From positions 29,630,687 to 29,694,686 of the forward strand of contig NC_082598.1 in assembly GCF_030936135.1 (NCBI RefSeq): DNA of 64,000 bases, given 5' to 3'. Position 1 is the stretch's first letter, and every line of letters starts with the position of its first letter. The stretch comes from Gavia stellata. Lineage: Eukaryota > Chordata > Aves > Gaviiformes > Gaviidae. Of the stretch, positions 34,270 to 62,688 are shown in pieces. The position numbers and the translations under genes were made by a program. Under the pieces are notes generated by a model. It was not told the DNA's origin. It searched no databases and saw nothing but the letters and a program-made list of their open reading frames with translations.

Positions 34270-36825
34270 TCAAATGATCGGGTGGGTTTGTGCCCGGCTC
34301 AGAGGGTGCATGTTGCAACTTCTGTAACTTGCATAAGGGGAGAGCCCGCAAATACTCTTTTGTAAATCAGTGATGGTCTTGGCAGCAACTGACTCAGGAC
34401 CTGGTAGAATCTCAGGTGGGAAAGGATGTTTGTTACTGCTCCTACCCTTGAACTAATCAAAATTTGAAGTTAACATCAAATTGACATCTACAGTAGGTGT
34501 AGAGCGTCATTCATGAACAAAACTAATAGTATTCACTTGGTGTGCACACTTCTATTCCATGTAGAAAATCTCCTGCACCTGCTCTTCATCACTAGAAAAT
34601 GACTGAGAAATGCTATGTAAAAACTAGGTCACTTCTGCTGGTACAGCTGGTCTGCATTTAGCTAAGCTGGTGTTCTTGTCTTGTAGACTAAAGCCAAAGA
34701 AAGCTCGAGGTTGATGTATCTTCAGGGACAGTTCTCACAAACTGCTGGGGAAGGGAGTCACTCATGTTATGGTCTCTTGGTAAATGAGTTGCCCATCTTC
34801 ACTTTCACAAGGTGATCAAGAGAAGTGATACTTCAAAGGCTTGAAGTAAGATACTGCATCTGCCTGGCCTCCTCTTGTACCTGCAGGTGATGTGATGCAC
34901 AAAGAGCTGTGCACTTAGTGACTTACACTTGAAGAGTTTCATCTAGTTATGGTTTACCTGTCAGCCGTTGGGGAAGGATCAAACTCCCACACCCTTCTGG
35001 GATTGGGTTTGCAACTAGGAATTGTACTTCTAGTGTTGGGTGGTAGTGGTAGAACCAGCGTGGTTACTCACAGATGATGCTGTCCAAGGCCTATTGGTGC
35101 TGTCAGTGGTAATGGCCTCTGTAGGGACACCACACTTTGGCAAAGTGATACAAGCTGACTCCGAGACTACAGCATCACCATCTGAGCAGGTTCACAAGCT
35201 ATAAAACCTCCACCCCACTAGTCCACCCTGTAGCCAAGAATAAACTTAGAGGAAAACATACATTTTTGAGAACGCCAGTCTGTTAACTTTGAAACTGAGC
35301 ATAATAATGCACAAAGCCTTTTGCAGAACTCTTGAGGTAGCTTCTAGTTGGAAAGACTGATTTATCTTGGCTATAACAAACTTATCTACACCTGTACCCA
35401 GCTTGAGACCACTCTATTAAAGACTAGAGGGGAACCAGTCTGAGCCCATGCTGTATAAGAGCTTCAGTGCCAGGTGGTCTTGCATGTCTAAACAGAAGCT
35501 AGTGTATGGCAGGGTAGGCGAACATTGTTCTTTGTATCAACAGATGCCCATTTAGAGGGGCAGTGAGTGTTAATTCTGTAGGCTTAACTCATCTTGCTGT
35601 AGATTCCTGCTTTATTTTAACATGCCCCTTGAACTTGCTGCAGTAACTAAGGCTTAATGCCTCAGCACCAATTTACTGCCAAGTAATTTTATTTTGCTCC
35701 ATTCATTATTATAGCAGCATGAAGCATTCCGGGAACAAGTAGACCTGCCAACCCCAGAATGAAGTACTGTTTTATTTCATGCTTCCACCTCAAGCATTTT
35801 TTTCCCCTGTATCACAGTAAAAAGAAATATCCCTTGCTTTACCAGCTCACTCAAAGACTTTCACAGGAAGTTCCATCCTTACTCTGTTCAACTTGAAAAG
35901 TACAACTGCAGCTGAGAAGTTTTCTGTTGTAGATGAGTGTGCCTTGTGCTCACCTGTAGTTACACTAATGAGCAGAGGGAAGCCTCCAGCTTGAGGAGGA
36001 ACAGTCCGGGCTGTCAGTGCAGCCATGTGCCTGGTCTGCCTCAGCTTGCAGCTGCAACTGTGATCTGGGATGTCTTTATTTATGAGTGTATTTCCCTCTA
36101 AAGATGTTCTTCAACTATCTTTTTCCTGTTTGCCTTCCCTATTCTAATGGCTGTAGTCTGGTCCCAATGGATGCAGTGTGGGAGACTGACTGTGCACCTT
36201 GGTAATGAGTTTGAGAACTTAAGCTCTCTGCCTTGTCAGTATGAAGTCATATGGCGACTTACAGCAGTATGAGCAGTTGAGTGCTTCCTATTTACACAGA
36301 TGTCCTCAGAAGCATTGCTTTGAGGATTACTTGCTGTGAATATGGTGACTCTTACACAGTTATCAGTAATAGCCCAAAGTGAAATTTAGTCCAGCTTAGG
36401 GCTGTCATCCCCACTAACTACAGTAAAAGCAGCAGTTGCTTCTGTTTGATAAGGTGTAGAACAGGCCTGGCTGATCTGAACTGTATGGCATATTTCAACA
36501 GCAAACAAGCAGTTGATGAAGGCTCCCATTGGCAGGTAGCAGCAAAGAGCCAGCCCTGCTTTCATCAGCTACTACAAGGTTTTGAGGTGTGGGGGGCCAT
36601 GGGCAGCGATACTAAACAAGCTTTCCTTCATCCTGTAGCATTCCTCAGTTCTGTAGGAGCTCTACATGTCATTTCTCTTACATAAGTATTCAGTGCTTTT
36701 ACTGCTCTATGCCAAAGCACAGTTCTGTATCCTTTTCCATTTTACTGCTCTGTCACTTCCTTGACAGCATACACTGTGTATCTGTTTAGCTAAAGTATTT
36801 AAACTCTAGCTTGTAAAAATACACA
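34270..36825. other. Intergenic gap between convergent ZAR1 and FRYL
   Basis: About 2.5 kb with no repeat, RNA gene or convincing open frame recognised. The longest plus-strand frame (36446-36685) has no recognisable features. Confidence 0.7.
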
Positions 36826-36845
36826 AAATGACAGATACAATGTCT

Positions 36846-36851
36846 TTTATT
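36846..36851 (-). terminator. FRYL: FRYL polyadenylation signal AATAAA
   Basis: TTTATT on the plus strand. It is the only AATAAA on the minus strand that I found between the FRYL stop and this point. It is followed on the minus strand by a GU/U-rich stretch (TGTATCTGTCATTTTGTG). Confidence 0.75.
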
Positions 36852-37215
36852 TTTACAAAAAAAGCTGGTAAAAGATGATGTAAATAAAAGTGTAATGCGC
36901 CACTAAATAAAACTACTTATCCCCAGTAAATACTTATTAAATAATTAAGAACACCACCTACAGAACCACAAAACCATCAAAATAATTCAATTTTATCAGG
37001 GACAGAGGAAAAAATACAGTGATTATGGATGTGCCTTGACCAGTTACAGAGCTTGTTAGGATAACATAACTACTGTCAGCAGTCCAACAGTGTGCACAGT
37101 GCCTTCAGTTAATGCATTTCAGCATAATTACATTTCTAGTGGGGTCCATTTCCCCCAAAAAGGCAGAGCTAAGAATTTCAATTCTACATTCTAAACTCTG
37201 GAATTAGAGCCCATT

Positions 37216-37234
37216 AAAAAAAAAAAAAAAAAAA
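37216..37234 (-). repeat. FRYL: U19 homopolymer in the FRYL 3' UTR (A19 on plus strand)
   Basis: 19 uninterrupted A on the plus strand, 76 bases from the T32 tract and complementary to it. Confidence 0.9.
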
Positions 37235-37307
37235 TCACAGTGGGTGAAATACGTATATAAAAATACTGGGTGTTCCTTTTCCTTTGAAATCACAGGAATC
37301 ATGGGAC

Positions 37308-37310
<3 letters not shown>

Positions 37311-37342
<32 letters not shown>
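37311..37342 (-). repeat. FRYL: A32 homopolymer in the FRYL 3' UTR (T32 on plus strand)
   Basis: 32 uninterrupted T on the plus strand, A32 in the FRYL transcript. It may be the tail of an old retroposed insert, but no body was recognised next to it. It is a likely internal oligo-dT priming site. Confidence 0.9.
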
Positions 37343-37347
<5 letters not shown>

Positions 37348-38673
37348 ATCTATTGGTTTCAACAGAATCCAGTTTGGTTTATGCTACAGACTTTGACACT
37401 GAACTATGAGTATATTGCCTGTTTTGCATGTTTTGGTAGTCAGTCTTTTTTTTCTATATATTCCCGATTCCTTAGGCTTAAATTGAGTCATGAAGATGCA
37501 TGTACGTGCATTCAAACTCTTAGAACCCTGCAGACTACTCAGACTGCAAGTAATGTATGTGACTACCAATAGAGAGAACCCCCCCTTCCCCTCATAGCTT
37601 TATACACCTACTGTCTTAACAGTGCATTGCACAAATTTACAAGAAAAATACTGGTTTTGCACTATACAGATTCTAGAATATATACAGAATAAAATAAGTT
37701 AACTTCTAATGAGAATTGCTGATGGGCAGCATATATCTTTAATATACATTTTAAAGTCTCTGCAGGCAGCTACTTTTTGGTTAGTTGTTATCAATATTTG
37801 TAACATAAGCACTGATCAGAGAACTGAGCAGCATTCCAATAAAGTTAACAGATATATTATTTCTTTTAGAAACACTGGGAAATCCCAGTTTAAAATATTA
37901 TTAAATGTCCTAACATTTACACACTATGAGGATTAGATCTAATAAAATAAATTTTCTTCAAAAATAATCTTGCAGCTCTTTTAAGCATGCTCTGAGACCT
38001 TATTTAACAATCATCCATACCTTCAAAAAACAACTGTCACATAGCCATACATTCTAACTCACACACATCATTTCCTTGTTACAGACAACAAAAGTAAATA
38101 AAACATTGAGAAGTCAATGGTTTTTGCAGTCATAAGTCATTCTACTCATGTTTGACCACACATTCTTCATGACATTGCAAAGTGTCTCATTAGGTATTAG
38201 TTGATGATTATAACTACTACTGCTGGAAAGCCAGGAAGCCTTGCAGGTCTTCAGCCAAAATAAATCATCCTTGATTTTAGCCTCATCCCACCTGCGATAT
38301 TGATTCAACCTTTAGAGGCTGTTACTGCAAACACCATTTATAGTTCTGTTACAACAGAAAATAATGCATATGTATGCATTACATTTAAGCCCTTTTCCTT
38401 TCATGTAGTTTTTATACATAAATTTAATAAAAAAATACTACTGCCACACAGCTACTGTGTAGAAAGAGCAGTCAAGTCAGATGTTCACTTCAATTTTCAG
38501 ATTTTTACTTTTGATGAAACAGTTTCTTGCTGTGATGAAACTGTGTTGGTTGTCAGGATTGCTGGAGGGGTTTTTTTGTTTGTTTGTTGTTGTTTTTTTT
38601 TTTTTTTAAATGAAAGGTGCTCAATAATAGTCTGAAGCGTCTTCATGATCAGTTCTTTTCTAACGACAACTGT

Positions 38674-39000
<327 letters not shown>

Positions 39001-39302
39001 TTAAACAGACATTTGAACAGAAGACACGCAAATGCAAGAGAAATGTTTTTTCTGTAGAGTCCTTATAGTTAACTATCATTTTCTCAGAGATAAATTCTGA
39101 AGAACAAGTACTACCAGAATTGCTTTTTTTTAAATTGCAAAATGCATACGAACAAGCTGTAATGAGACAACAGTGCTTGTCCTTTTCAATAAGGACATCT
39201 AGCAAGAGCTGGAAAAATCCTGGAATAGTGCCTATCCCTATCTTTAAATTAAAAAGGCCCATTAGCACACTCAGGCCTGAAAGCAATCTTTGTAACGCTT
39301 AC

Positions 39303-39499
39303 CTGAAAGCCTTGACCTGTGCTACAGCTGACACAAACTCCTTGTTTCTCAGGGTTTCAATGAGAGAGTGAATAGCCGTTTCTGTGCTAGCTTGGGAAGC
39401 CTCTGCAATTTCAGTTTCTTCGATGCCACTGTCGGATGCAGCCTCAGCCTCTTTCAGACAGCTCTCCAAAAGAGCGAGTTCTTCAGACATGTTTATGAC
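39303..39499 (-). CDS. FRYL: FRYL penultimate coding exon
   Basis: 197 nt from VINMSEELALLESCLKEAEA to VSAVAQVKAF plus AG of Arg. Acceptor GTGTTTTAG, donor TTCAG|GTAAGC. It has acidic, helical character (IEETEIAEASQAS). Confidence 0.94.
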
Positions 39500-40983
<1,484 letters not shown>

Positions 40984-43900
40984 CTACAAATGTAAACAAC
41001 ATTATTATATTCAGGAAGTGCAGAACATCTACTATCCAATACAAGAGACAATAAATGACAACTTCTTCAGTATAGAATGTGCAAAATTAAAAGTAGTTAC
41101 TTGGTTACTGAAGAAAATGCCAAAAAGATTTAGAAGCTAATGTAGCAGGAAGCTAATGAAAAGCAGATGAAAGCTTCATTCAGTTCTAGATTTACAGGTA
41201 GCCTCTCTCACATAGGTTTAAATTTACTTTTTAATAAGAAGTTACATTTCCAAGAAGAGTTGGGATGTTAAAGTGATTCAAAAGGCATTTTGAAATGTCA
41301 TGTTCCAAGACAGAGTTTCATAGATCACTTACTTTTATTGTTGATATTTTACTGTTTTAAATTCAAGATCTAATACCCAAAAGAAGCAGTTGTGGTCTGT
41401 AAGTATGGAATCTTTCATAACCATTAATATAAATATGTAAGCACAGTATATAACCTGGCCCTTCGCTTACAACTGCCTGATGGAGTAAGAGGAGAATAAT
41501 TCCATTCTTGGAGGCAAGAATAATGTTTCCTTTGTAAAAGGTAGCTCTGATTCTATTTTAGAAAATACCACATGATATATTCTTAATGAGATGAAACAGC
41601 AACATTAACTTATGCACTGTCTTGCTTCCAATTTTATGCCTCTAAAACACTAGTCAAAGTGCAGACAGTATTAATACTGCTTTACATACAGACATAAAAG
41701 CTAGTGCTAATAGAATAATCTTCTATAACATTTTACTAACTACAGGATCCTATTATCTACAAAGGGCCAACAGTTCAATGGGTTAGATGATGCAAAATTG
41801 AAGCACACAGCATTTTTGTAACAGTCTACGACGAGACATCACTATGTCACGAATGGACGAGACAGATGGAGTCCAGTTTGGTGACTGGCATGGTTAAGTA
41901 TTTGATAAATTAAGAATCGTCACTTACTGCTAGAATTTCCATTTGCTAAGCAAGAAGATGAGCAGGTCATAAAAATACAAAGAAAGAAAAAAAGATCAAG
42001 AATTAGTGTAGGAAATTATTTTAATCAGGGTAAAAGGTGTCCCAGGTAAAATGGAGGAAGAAATACAAGTAACATGCTCCAAATATACCCTGAATGGAAA
42101 AAATTAACAGACTGAATTTGAAGTGAAATTACTTGCTGCTATAACTAATGATAGATAGCATTGGCTTTATTGTCCCACAACATGAGTAACATACTTCACT
42201 TACAACCCTGTCTGGTCTTCATACATTGTGTAGTCTTAAAGGTATGCAGATTTAAGGAAAGCAAAACCAAGGACACTTAAGTCTGAACATCATCTTGTTC
42301 TGTACCACTATAGTTTAAGCAAAAATAATTCCTTTTAAAATTTGAGATGTAATGTTAACTTTTCTGAATCAGTTTAGAAAAATCTTGGTTTTGCTGAACT
42401 CAATTCTCAACACCTCATTGTGAGATTTCTGTAATTTAATTGCACTTGTTTTTTACAAGCTACTTCAGAAAAACGTTTGAGAAAGAGGGTCAGGGAGAGA
42501 AATCATCAGAAAATATATTTGTCAGACTAGGGACAGGAACTTCATTTCTGTGATTTGTACAGTGCTAAACATACTGATAGCATTTAAGCAAGTACAATGG
42601 TCATAGTAAACATGAAGATGCAACTGAGGTCTGATTCCAACTGGCAGAAGCAGTTGAGCTTTACTAAGCACATAATCATACACTATGTGGGTAAGTTATA
42701 CACTATGTACTTAACAGGCTATAAACAACATTGCATGCTTTTGTTCTGTACTCTGTGCTATCATATACATAGCACAATTATTATATAAGCAAAAAATTCT
42801 GATGCACAGAACACTGCGAAGAGGTAAGATCTTTAACTGCCCAAGTTGACAAGAATCCTATGACTCACTTTAATGACGTACAGAGAATCAGACTTTGAGG
42901 AATGGCATTTTTTGACATTAAGTTCCAGTGTTCTTTAAGCCAAGTCTCAGTATTACAGTAAGCCATAAATAATCCCTCTCCCCCAAAATCACACCTTGAT
43001 AGCTATTCTAAAAATTCAAGAGAGGATTTCTTTTAAAACTGGCTTTTTACTGCTTCAGTGTCTTTCACATACTTGCTCACTTGAGAAATAATCTGATTTT
43101 TCTACCTGCCAGTCCTGTACAAACAGTCTAGCCAGAGTCCAGATGCATTCTTTCAAGCTTGCGTGTAAGTATTAACAGCAAAAATCCAATAATTAGATTT
43201 ACTTGCAAGTCTGCTGGCAATGCACAAGCCAGAACAGAATTCATCTCACTCTTCCTTAGCTGTATTGACCACAGTGTTAAAAATTAGTAAGAAAATCTTA
43301 TTTGTGTTAGTGAATGAAAAATATATGTTGAATGAAGCAGCCCTGTTTTCCTGAGCAAGACAACACATATATTTTTAGCATTAACTGGTTGACGGGATAG
43401 ACTTATCAGCCTCACACTCCATTTACAAGGACTTCTGAAACAATGATCTTACACTTGGTAACTTCTCAATCTCCTTCAAGTCACTATAAGCTTCTGTGAA
43501 TAATTCAGAAGTTTTGTAAATTGTGTATATTTATGAAGCAGGATAACAGGACTCTGCTTCCTCAATGGATAGTACACATTAAAATTATTTTTAACTGAAC
43601 CTGCAAGGAGCACATAAAGAAAAAATTGCCAGCATGCCTTGCAGGCTAGGATTGAAAACCAAAATCAGAACAGGTCCCCACAAATAATCAATGTGAATGG
43701 ACACATAACTCCTTTTCAGAGGGGATCTTCAAACCCTGCAGAAACAGGGAAGAACAGACAAAACTGCCTCACTTGGAATCCTGCGTTCTCTCCATACAAG
43801 CTAAATGCAAGCCTGCATGTGGCTTTCCCTCCATTTCTTCATTTCCCTAGCTGTACAGTGGGAACAGTAACATTTATCTTCATGGTAAGAACGGTTATAT

Positions 43901-45285
43901 TCTAACAGTTAAATGGTAGAACAGTTTCTTGGTGTATATAAACATTCTAAAAAAAGCAGCATTTATGTATTTTAGTCCATAGTATTAATATATAGAACAT
44001 ATAATGTATTGTAATAGTAAATGTTGTTACATATTTCTAAACACGTACCAGTCAGTATACGAAGATGTAAACCAAGTGTAAAATACACTAAACACTGTGT
44101 TCATGGGCAAAGCAAAAATCCTTGCAAATGGTAGCATATTATTTTGCTGTATTACCTATGCTTATCCACATTAAATATTTTTTTAAAATGTGCAACTTTG
44201 ATGCAATATAAAAATCAACAGTATATTATCACACATTTCACTACTCTAAAAGTTCAGGCGCGTTTTGTGATTGAATTAAAAAAACCATACATATATATAT
44301 ATGAGAGCAAATGAAAACTGTATAAAAGAAGAAACAGTCCATGCACACAGTAGACATTTCTGTTGCTGAACGCTACATTTTCAACAGCAGAAACATGACC
44401 AAGTGCATCCATGAATAGAGTTCGATTGAATAAATGGAATAAAATTCCTCCTTTTTCAGCTTGGATTTGGGATTTTTGTCAAAATGTCATTCTGAAAAGG
44501 TAAGTTAATCTGCTACTTGCAATTCTACTTTTTTACATCTTTCACTGTTCTTATTACAGGATTCTAGATGGCAGATTCCTTGTACCTAACTAATGATGGT
44601 TTTTGGGTTTGCTTTTTTATCTACAGTGTCAATATTACGCAGCTATTGTTTAAAAAAAAAAAAGTCCTAGTCTACTTGGGGAAAAGCTATCACCTACTAG
44701 AGCAATTAGTAATATTAAACATGGATGACTGCCATGCAAATACATACAAAATATTGAACTAATATTAATAGGTTACTTCACCTATTGTTGTTAGATGATA
44801 TTTTGACAGAAGTGTTTCATGAGATTTTTACCATACTGCTACTTTACTCCCTGTTGCTTCCCACCCAAATAATGGCTCCAGAAAGGTCATATGTATTTAT
44901 ATAGTACTAATTATATTAAATTCAGTAGAGATTTTTGGCTAGACAGTTTGTCTGAGCATATAAGCAGAATGCTAATCTTTTTTCTTCTAGAAACAGCTGC
45001 AGAAAAGCAGACTTGCTGGTACACAGATGTTATCTAGTCTGCTTATCTACTGAGTGTTATTAAGTCTAGAACCCAAGATGGGTTGCCAACTTTTATTAAA
45101 AAGAGCCCTTTTTATTAGACTGCTACTTCATAAGAATCTGAGTTTCCAAAAGATAGTATGATAACTGAAATGAAAAGCTATTCATACATTTTTAATCTCT
45201 CTGCAAATATTGGAATTTTTGTGCAATAGATACAAAGATGTTTTTTAATCTCATACCCAGAGTCTCCCAAATGACGTTCACCTAC
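40984..45285 (-). other. FRYL: FRYL intron, 4.3 kb
   Basis: AT-rich, with a short (AT)n run at about 44289-44302 and an A-run near 44649. No exon, repeat family or RNA gene recognised. Confidence 0.75.
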
Positions 45286-45354
45286 CTGGGCATCTGTGTT
45301 AGTGCCATGGATACCATCATCAGTACCAAATGTTCTTTTGCAGTCTTCTAGCCA
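45286..45354 (-). CDS. FRYL: FRYL coding exon, 69 nt
   Basis: 23 codons, WLEDCKRTFGTDDGIHGTNT then DAQ, phase 0 at both ends. Acceptor TTATTTTGCAG, donor CAG|GTAGGT. It encodes the linker between the [16 protein letters not shown] helix and the [10 protein letters not shown] segment. Confidence 0.93.
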
Positions 45355-53110
<7,756 letters not shown>

Positions 53111-53260
53111 CGTTTCCGCATCCACAAAGACTGTTGGACATTCTGAACATAACATCATCACTTCCAGAGAACTTTTAAATTTCGTTCCAATGCGCTGCAG
53201 ACTTTCGCCAAGAAAGCTGACTGAATCATTTGTTATAGATACAAACTTTTTTTGAATGGT
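53111..53260 (-). CDS. FRYL: FRYL coding exon, 150 nt
   Basis: 50 codons, TIQKKFVSITNDSVSFLGES to CPTVFVDAET, phase 0 at both ends. Acceptor GATTTCTAG, donor ACG|GTAAAA (a weaker donor without the usual AG before GT). Confidence 0.94.
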
Positions 53261-57501
<4,241 letters not shown>

Positions 57502-57755
57502 CTAGACAAACCAGAGAAGTCAGCTTCTTCTTCTTCACATCTCTCATCTAGCTCTTTCAAAGCAAGAGTGACATCCTCTTCACAGATAGATTCAGAATAA
57601 CTCTCAGGAGCTGCTGCCTCTGCCAGTTCTGGGGTCTCTTCCAACTCAAGAGATTCATGACAGACCAGACAGTCTTGTTGTTCTTGTAGTAGATATGACC
57701 CAGTGTCTTCACTGGCAGTGCTAACCTGTTCATCCCTTACTGCTGAACTGCATTC
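57502..57755 (-). CDS. FRYL: FRYL coding exon, 254 nt
   Basis: Begins in phase 0 with ECSSAVRDEQVSTASEDTGS and ends EEEEADFSGLS with AG left over. Acceptor GTTTGATTCACAG, donor TCTAG|GTAAGA. Strongly acidic, likely disordered region with the conserved VTLALKELDERCEEEEADFS. Confidence 0.94.
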
Positions 57756-60700
57756 CTGTGAATCAAACATGCTTTTATTATCAGGGCTTATGTATTCTTA
57801 TCAGTTTTTATTATGGTAAAGTAACAGAGTTATAAAAACTTGTTTACAAGTATCCATTTATACTTAAATCATTCAGCTCTTTGGATTGTTCACACAGTTT
57901 TACTCAAGCAAAGACAGGCAGTCTATTTGTAATGTTTATAACTTCTGGTTAATGTTAGTATCCTAGAACATGACATTATTTATAGCAATTTCTCAAATAC
58001 ACTCAATTAAATCTGTTAAGAGAACACTCCCAGAAAAATATCTGCAAACAGCCTCAAACATATTTAGATTACAACAAACACAATCAAGACTTTCATATTT
58101 TACTTTTCTAGGTAAGGACCAAAATGACTGCCTCATGCTTGTCTTTGGGGTCTGGAACCAGTACAGAACATTTCTTCTCCTTTCCACTCTCCATTTTAAC
58201 AAGTTTCTAAAGCATAACTGAGCAACAGTGTAACAGATGAACAATGGAAAAAGGACATTCCACTGTTTTTATTATTTTGCCATTACTGTTAATATGGGGA
58301 GCTTTAAGGGTTTGACCCTGAATCTCTAAATGTAGGCTTTCAATCACTGGCAATTACAAAGAGACGATGATTAAATCAGGTAGGCAGTATTAGAATGACC
58401 CTTTCTCTCTTCCCTCTTCCTCCATTAGCGTTGCTGCACTCATTAACATTGCTATATTGAACAGAGGAATTGAGATTTAGTTCATTTACGATGAATCCAT
58501 TCGAAACCTTTTACTGGATTTTTCTGTGGAATAAAAATAACACTTTCTTGTACTTGCTATTTCCTAAAGGCACAAATTATCACACATTTTCATTCTTAGT
58601 ATGGTGGTCTTGGCATATCCAAGACTGGTCAACAAACCTTTAGACAGCTTCTAAGCATACACATCAGTCTAAACAGATCCTCTGACAGATAAATAACTGT
58701 ACACATATTAGAAAAGACAATTCAGCTTTAAACAGAATGATATAATTTTCTTTCACAGTGATCCTAACCTTATCTCACTTTGACTATGGTACTCTGCAAT
58801 GTGGCAATGCTGTCATTTGACACAGCTAGTGACCTCACTTCTAATGCCTCTTTTGTAAAAGTTAAATCTGGAATTTTATTGCACGGAACAGCCATTTTGT
58901 CACACTGAGCAGCTAAGGCACATGGGAATGCAAGACACTTCGACATTAGAAACATTTTGATAACTGGCACTTCGCAGGCAATGAAATGCCTGTGTTGAAA
59001 GAGTTATAAAGTATATGAGCACAGGAAAAAACAACTACACTATGCTACGAGTTGTGCAGTGTAACAATTCAGGACAAAATTAGTTTTAGTGGCTTAACAA
59101 ATTTTTCTGAGTTGATAGTGTGCATATTTTCAAGCTCATTCTGTTAAGAGGCATAAAGCCGACTCTTCCTTTTAGCAACAAAATCCAACTAGATAGCTAA
59201 CTCTTGCAGAGAGATAACTTTGAGTGTTTGAACTGTGCTTGAAAGAAGCATATGTATTTGAATCCCATACTCTAACAAGCACAAAATAAACCTTGAACAC
59301 ATCACATTTAGCAATTGCATTTATATGCATTTGCAGTCTTTTTATTTTTTTTTTGATATTGCAATTTTTTCTGGATGCTGCTCAGTCATGAAATTATTTT
59401 ACAGCCCAGTTTAAATGTTTTTAATATTTTTAATCACATTGGTGCTTTCTTTGTGTGAATGTTTTCACCTGGATTATTAGAAGTATAGTGATTTTATGAA
59501 GGGAGCTGCAGAAGAACAATGAATCCAAATATAAAGGCAGTCCCAGAAAGAACTACGAAAATGTAAAAATGAATTACAGCTGAGACTGTACCCAATCGAA
59601 CAACAGAGAAGATGAAAGTTCTACCGTGGTGAATTTCATTCTATAAAATCCCAGCTTATATATCACTTCTCCCTTTTGAAATCTTAACATAAAACATCTA
59701 TCCTATGTGGAAAAAAAAATCATCCAAATCAGTGTTCTTCCTCACCCAAAATTCTACTGGAACAAAAATGCATGTTGTAGACAAGCAGATGAAGTGCTAA
59801 CAGAACAGTTTGTTTGACAATCTACGCACAGGTGCTCTACAAAAGTTGAGACAATTTATCAATTCCAATATAACCAAACACTTTTTTAAAAAAAGCATAT
59901 AGATAATCATAATGGGAAAATATGAAAAATGTGAGAAAAAGCTGTTTTATAAAAGTCACAATATTACACTTTTAGAAGGTGAGAATTTTATCCCAGGAAA
60001 CCAGTCACCCATACTTTCCTTTTGTTGTACTCTGTCTTTGTTCTTACAGTTATCTTCATTAAATGTTAGCTAGGTGAGTGGTTTGCCTGTTAATAAGGGT
60101 GATTTTTCTATGTAGCAAACAGGAAGACTAGAGCCTTTGTTCAGAAACTCCAGTCACTTCAACCTGTCAGTTGACTGTTGAAACCAAGTAGGCTGAAGAC
60201 TCATTCTTAAGTGTAAACCATGCACTGGTTATTCAAATACACACAGGAATAGCTTAATTTTCTGGAAAACTCAATAAAACTACATTCTGTTAAAGATGGG
60301 ATTAGCAATGCTTATCCAAATAAAAATAAGATTGCCCGTAGCATCAATAATTTTAACTGAAGAGGTAGAAAGTCCACCTAAACCAAGCCACTTCAAATTC
60401 AAGAAAAAACCCAGCATATTGAGGTTTTAGCTACAACTGCTAAATATTGTAGGAATTGTAGCAGATGAGAGTTTTATTTTAAATGAGGTTTTTAATTTTA
60501 AATTATGCAGATAATTTTAAAAACCAAGAAACTGAAGTACTCACAGATTTGCAGGCAGCCATTAGCTTGAAATCTGTCTCAGTCCACACAGGCCTTTCCA
60601 AAAAAGTATATCACTAGCATCTGTTGTCCTTTTTAAAGGATTATTTAATGGAACCAACTGCTAACACAGCTGGCCTGAGGTTTTATTCCCATATAGCACC

Positions 60701-61089
60701 AATCACATTAACCCAAAGAAAGCAAATAAAAAAAAGGGGGGGGAGGGAATAAAAAAGTATTTGAAAGAAAATGTTGCTCAGGAAGAATTTCAACCATATC
60801 AGGTAAAAGCATCTTGAATATTAGCCTATTTTCATTCTGCACCATGAAATGATCATCATCCGCCCTTCAAGAATATTTTTAACCTGTGGTAAGTTCCCTC
60901 AGTCCAGCCCAAGTAGTTTTCATACTGAGGGAACATTTTGTAAGAACATTCCAACAGGTTAGAAATATTTAAAGCAAATCAAATAATCAGTGTAACAGAT
61001 GAAAATTCAGTTGAAAAGAAAGCCAAAGTTGCTACTAAACACTAGAAGGAGCCCAAATCAGCCATGCACCAGCCCACATTTCTCCCCAC
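57756..61089 (-). other. FRYL: FRYL intron, 3.3 kb
   Basis: Holds an unexplained minus-strand open frame at 58770-58989 with splice-like edges (see findings) and an A/G homopolymer patch near 60727-60755. Otherwise nothing recognised. Confidence 0.7.
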
Positions 61090-61260
61090 CTCAGGCAGCT
61101 GGTTGCTAGAGTTATCTAGAGAAGAAGCCTCCAAACTTGGAGTCTCAGTTCTGATTTGAAGCACCTCTTCTGTTCCCACACTGCTAGTGGAATCTTGAGA
61201 CTGAAGTGATAAACCAGCATGATCTGATATTGTTTCCTCTATGGCAGAATCGCTGTTTAA
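61090..61260 (-). CDS. FRYL: FRYL coding exon, 171 nt
   Basis: 57 codons, LNSDSAIEETISDHAGLSLQ through VGTEEVLQIRTETPSLEASS to NQLPE, phase 0 at both ends. Acceptor TTCTGTCTTAG (weak: a short pyrimidine tract), donor GAG|GTGGGG (weak). Ser/Glu-rich disordered region. The weak sites leave room for alternative inclusion. Confidence 0.9.
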
Positions 61261-62484
<1,224 letters not shown>

Positions 62485-62688
62485 TTAAATACCTTGTTAA
62501 ATGATGTTTGTAGATAAATTAAAATATATGGCAAATGAAGTCAAAATCTTTTGAATAACTTCTTGGAAAGTAAGTCAATATATAATCTAGAACTATATCA
62601 GTATCAATTTTATATATCTGACTAGAAAGTACAAACACACCACAGACAACAACAGATGAACAAGCCAGGACACCAGGCTGCAACTTAC

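Larger units (their letters stand above)
36826..38673 (-). other. FRYL: FRYL 3' UTR
   Basis: 1.8 kb between the FRYL TGA (38674-38676) and the poly(A) signal near 36846. AT-rich. In the transcript it contains a U/C/A low-complexity patch near 38607-38567, an A32 tract (37342-37311) and a U19 tract (37234-37216). Confidence 0.8.

Noticed and set aside
60540-60600. Strong GTGAGT donor on the minus strand after TGCAAATCT
   Set aside because: With the nearest acceptor, the phase-0 reading required by neighbouring FRYL exons hits TAA at once.
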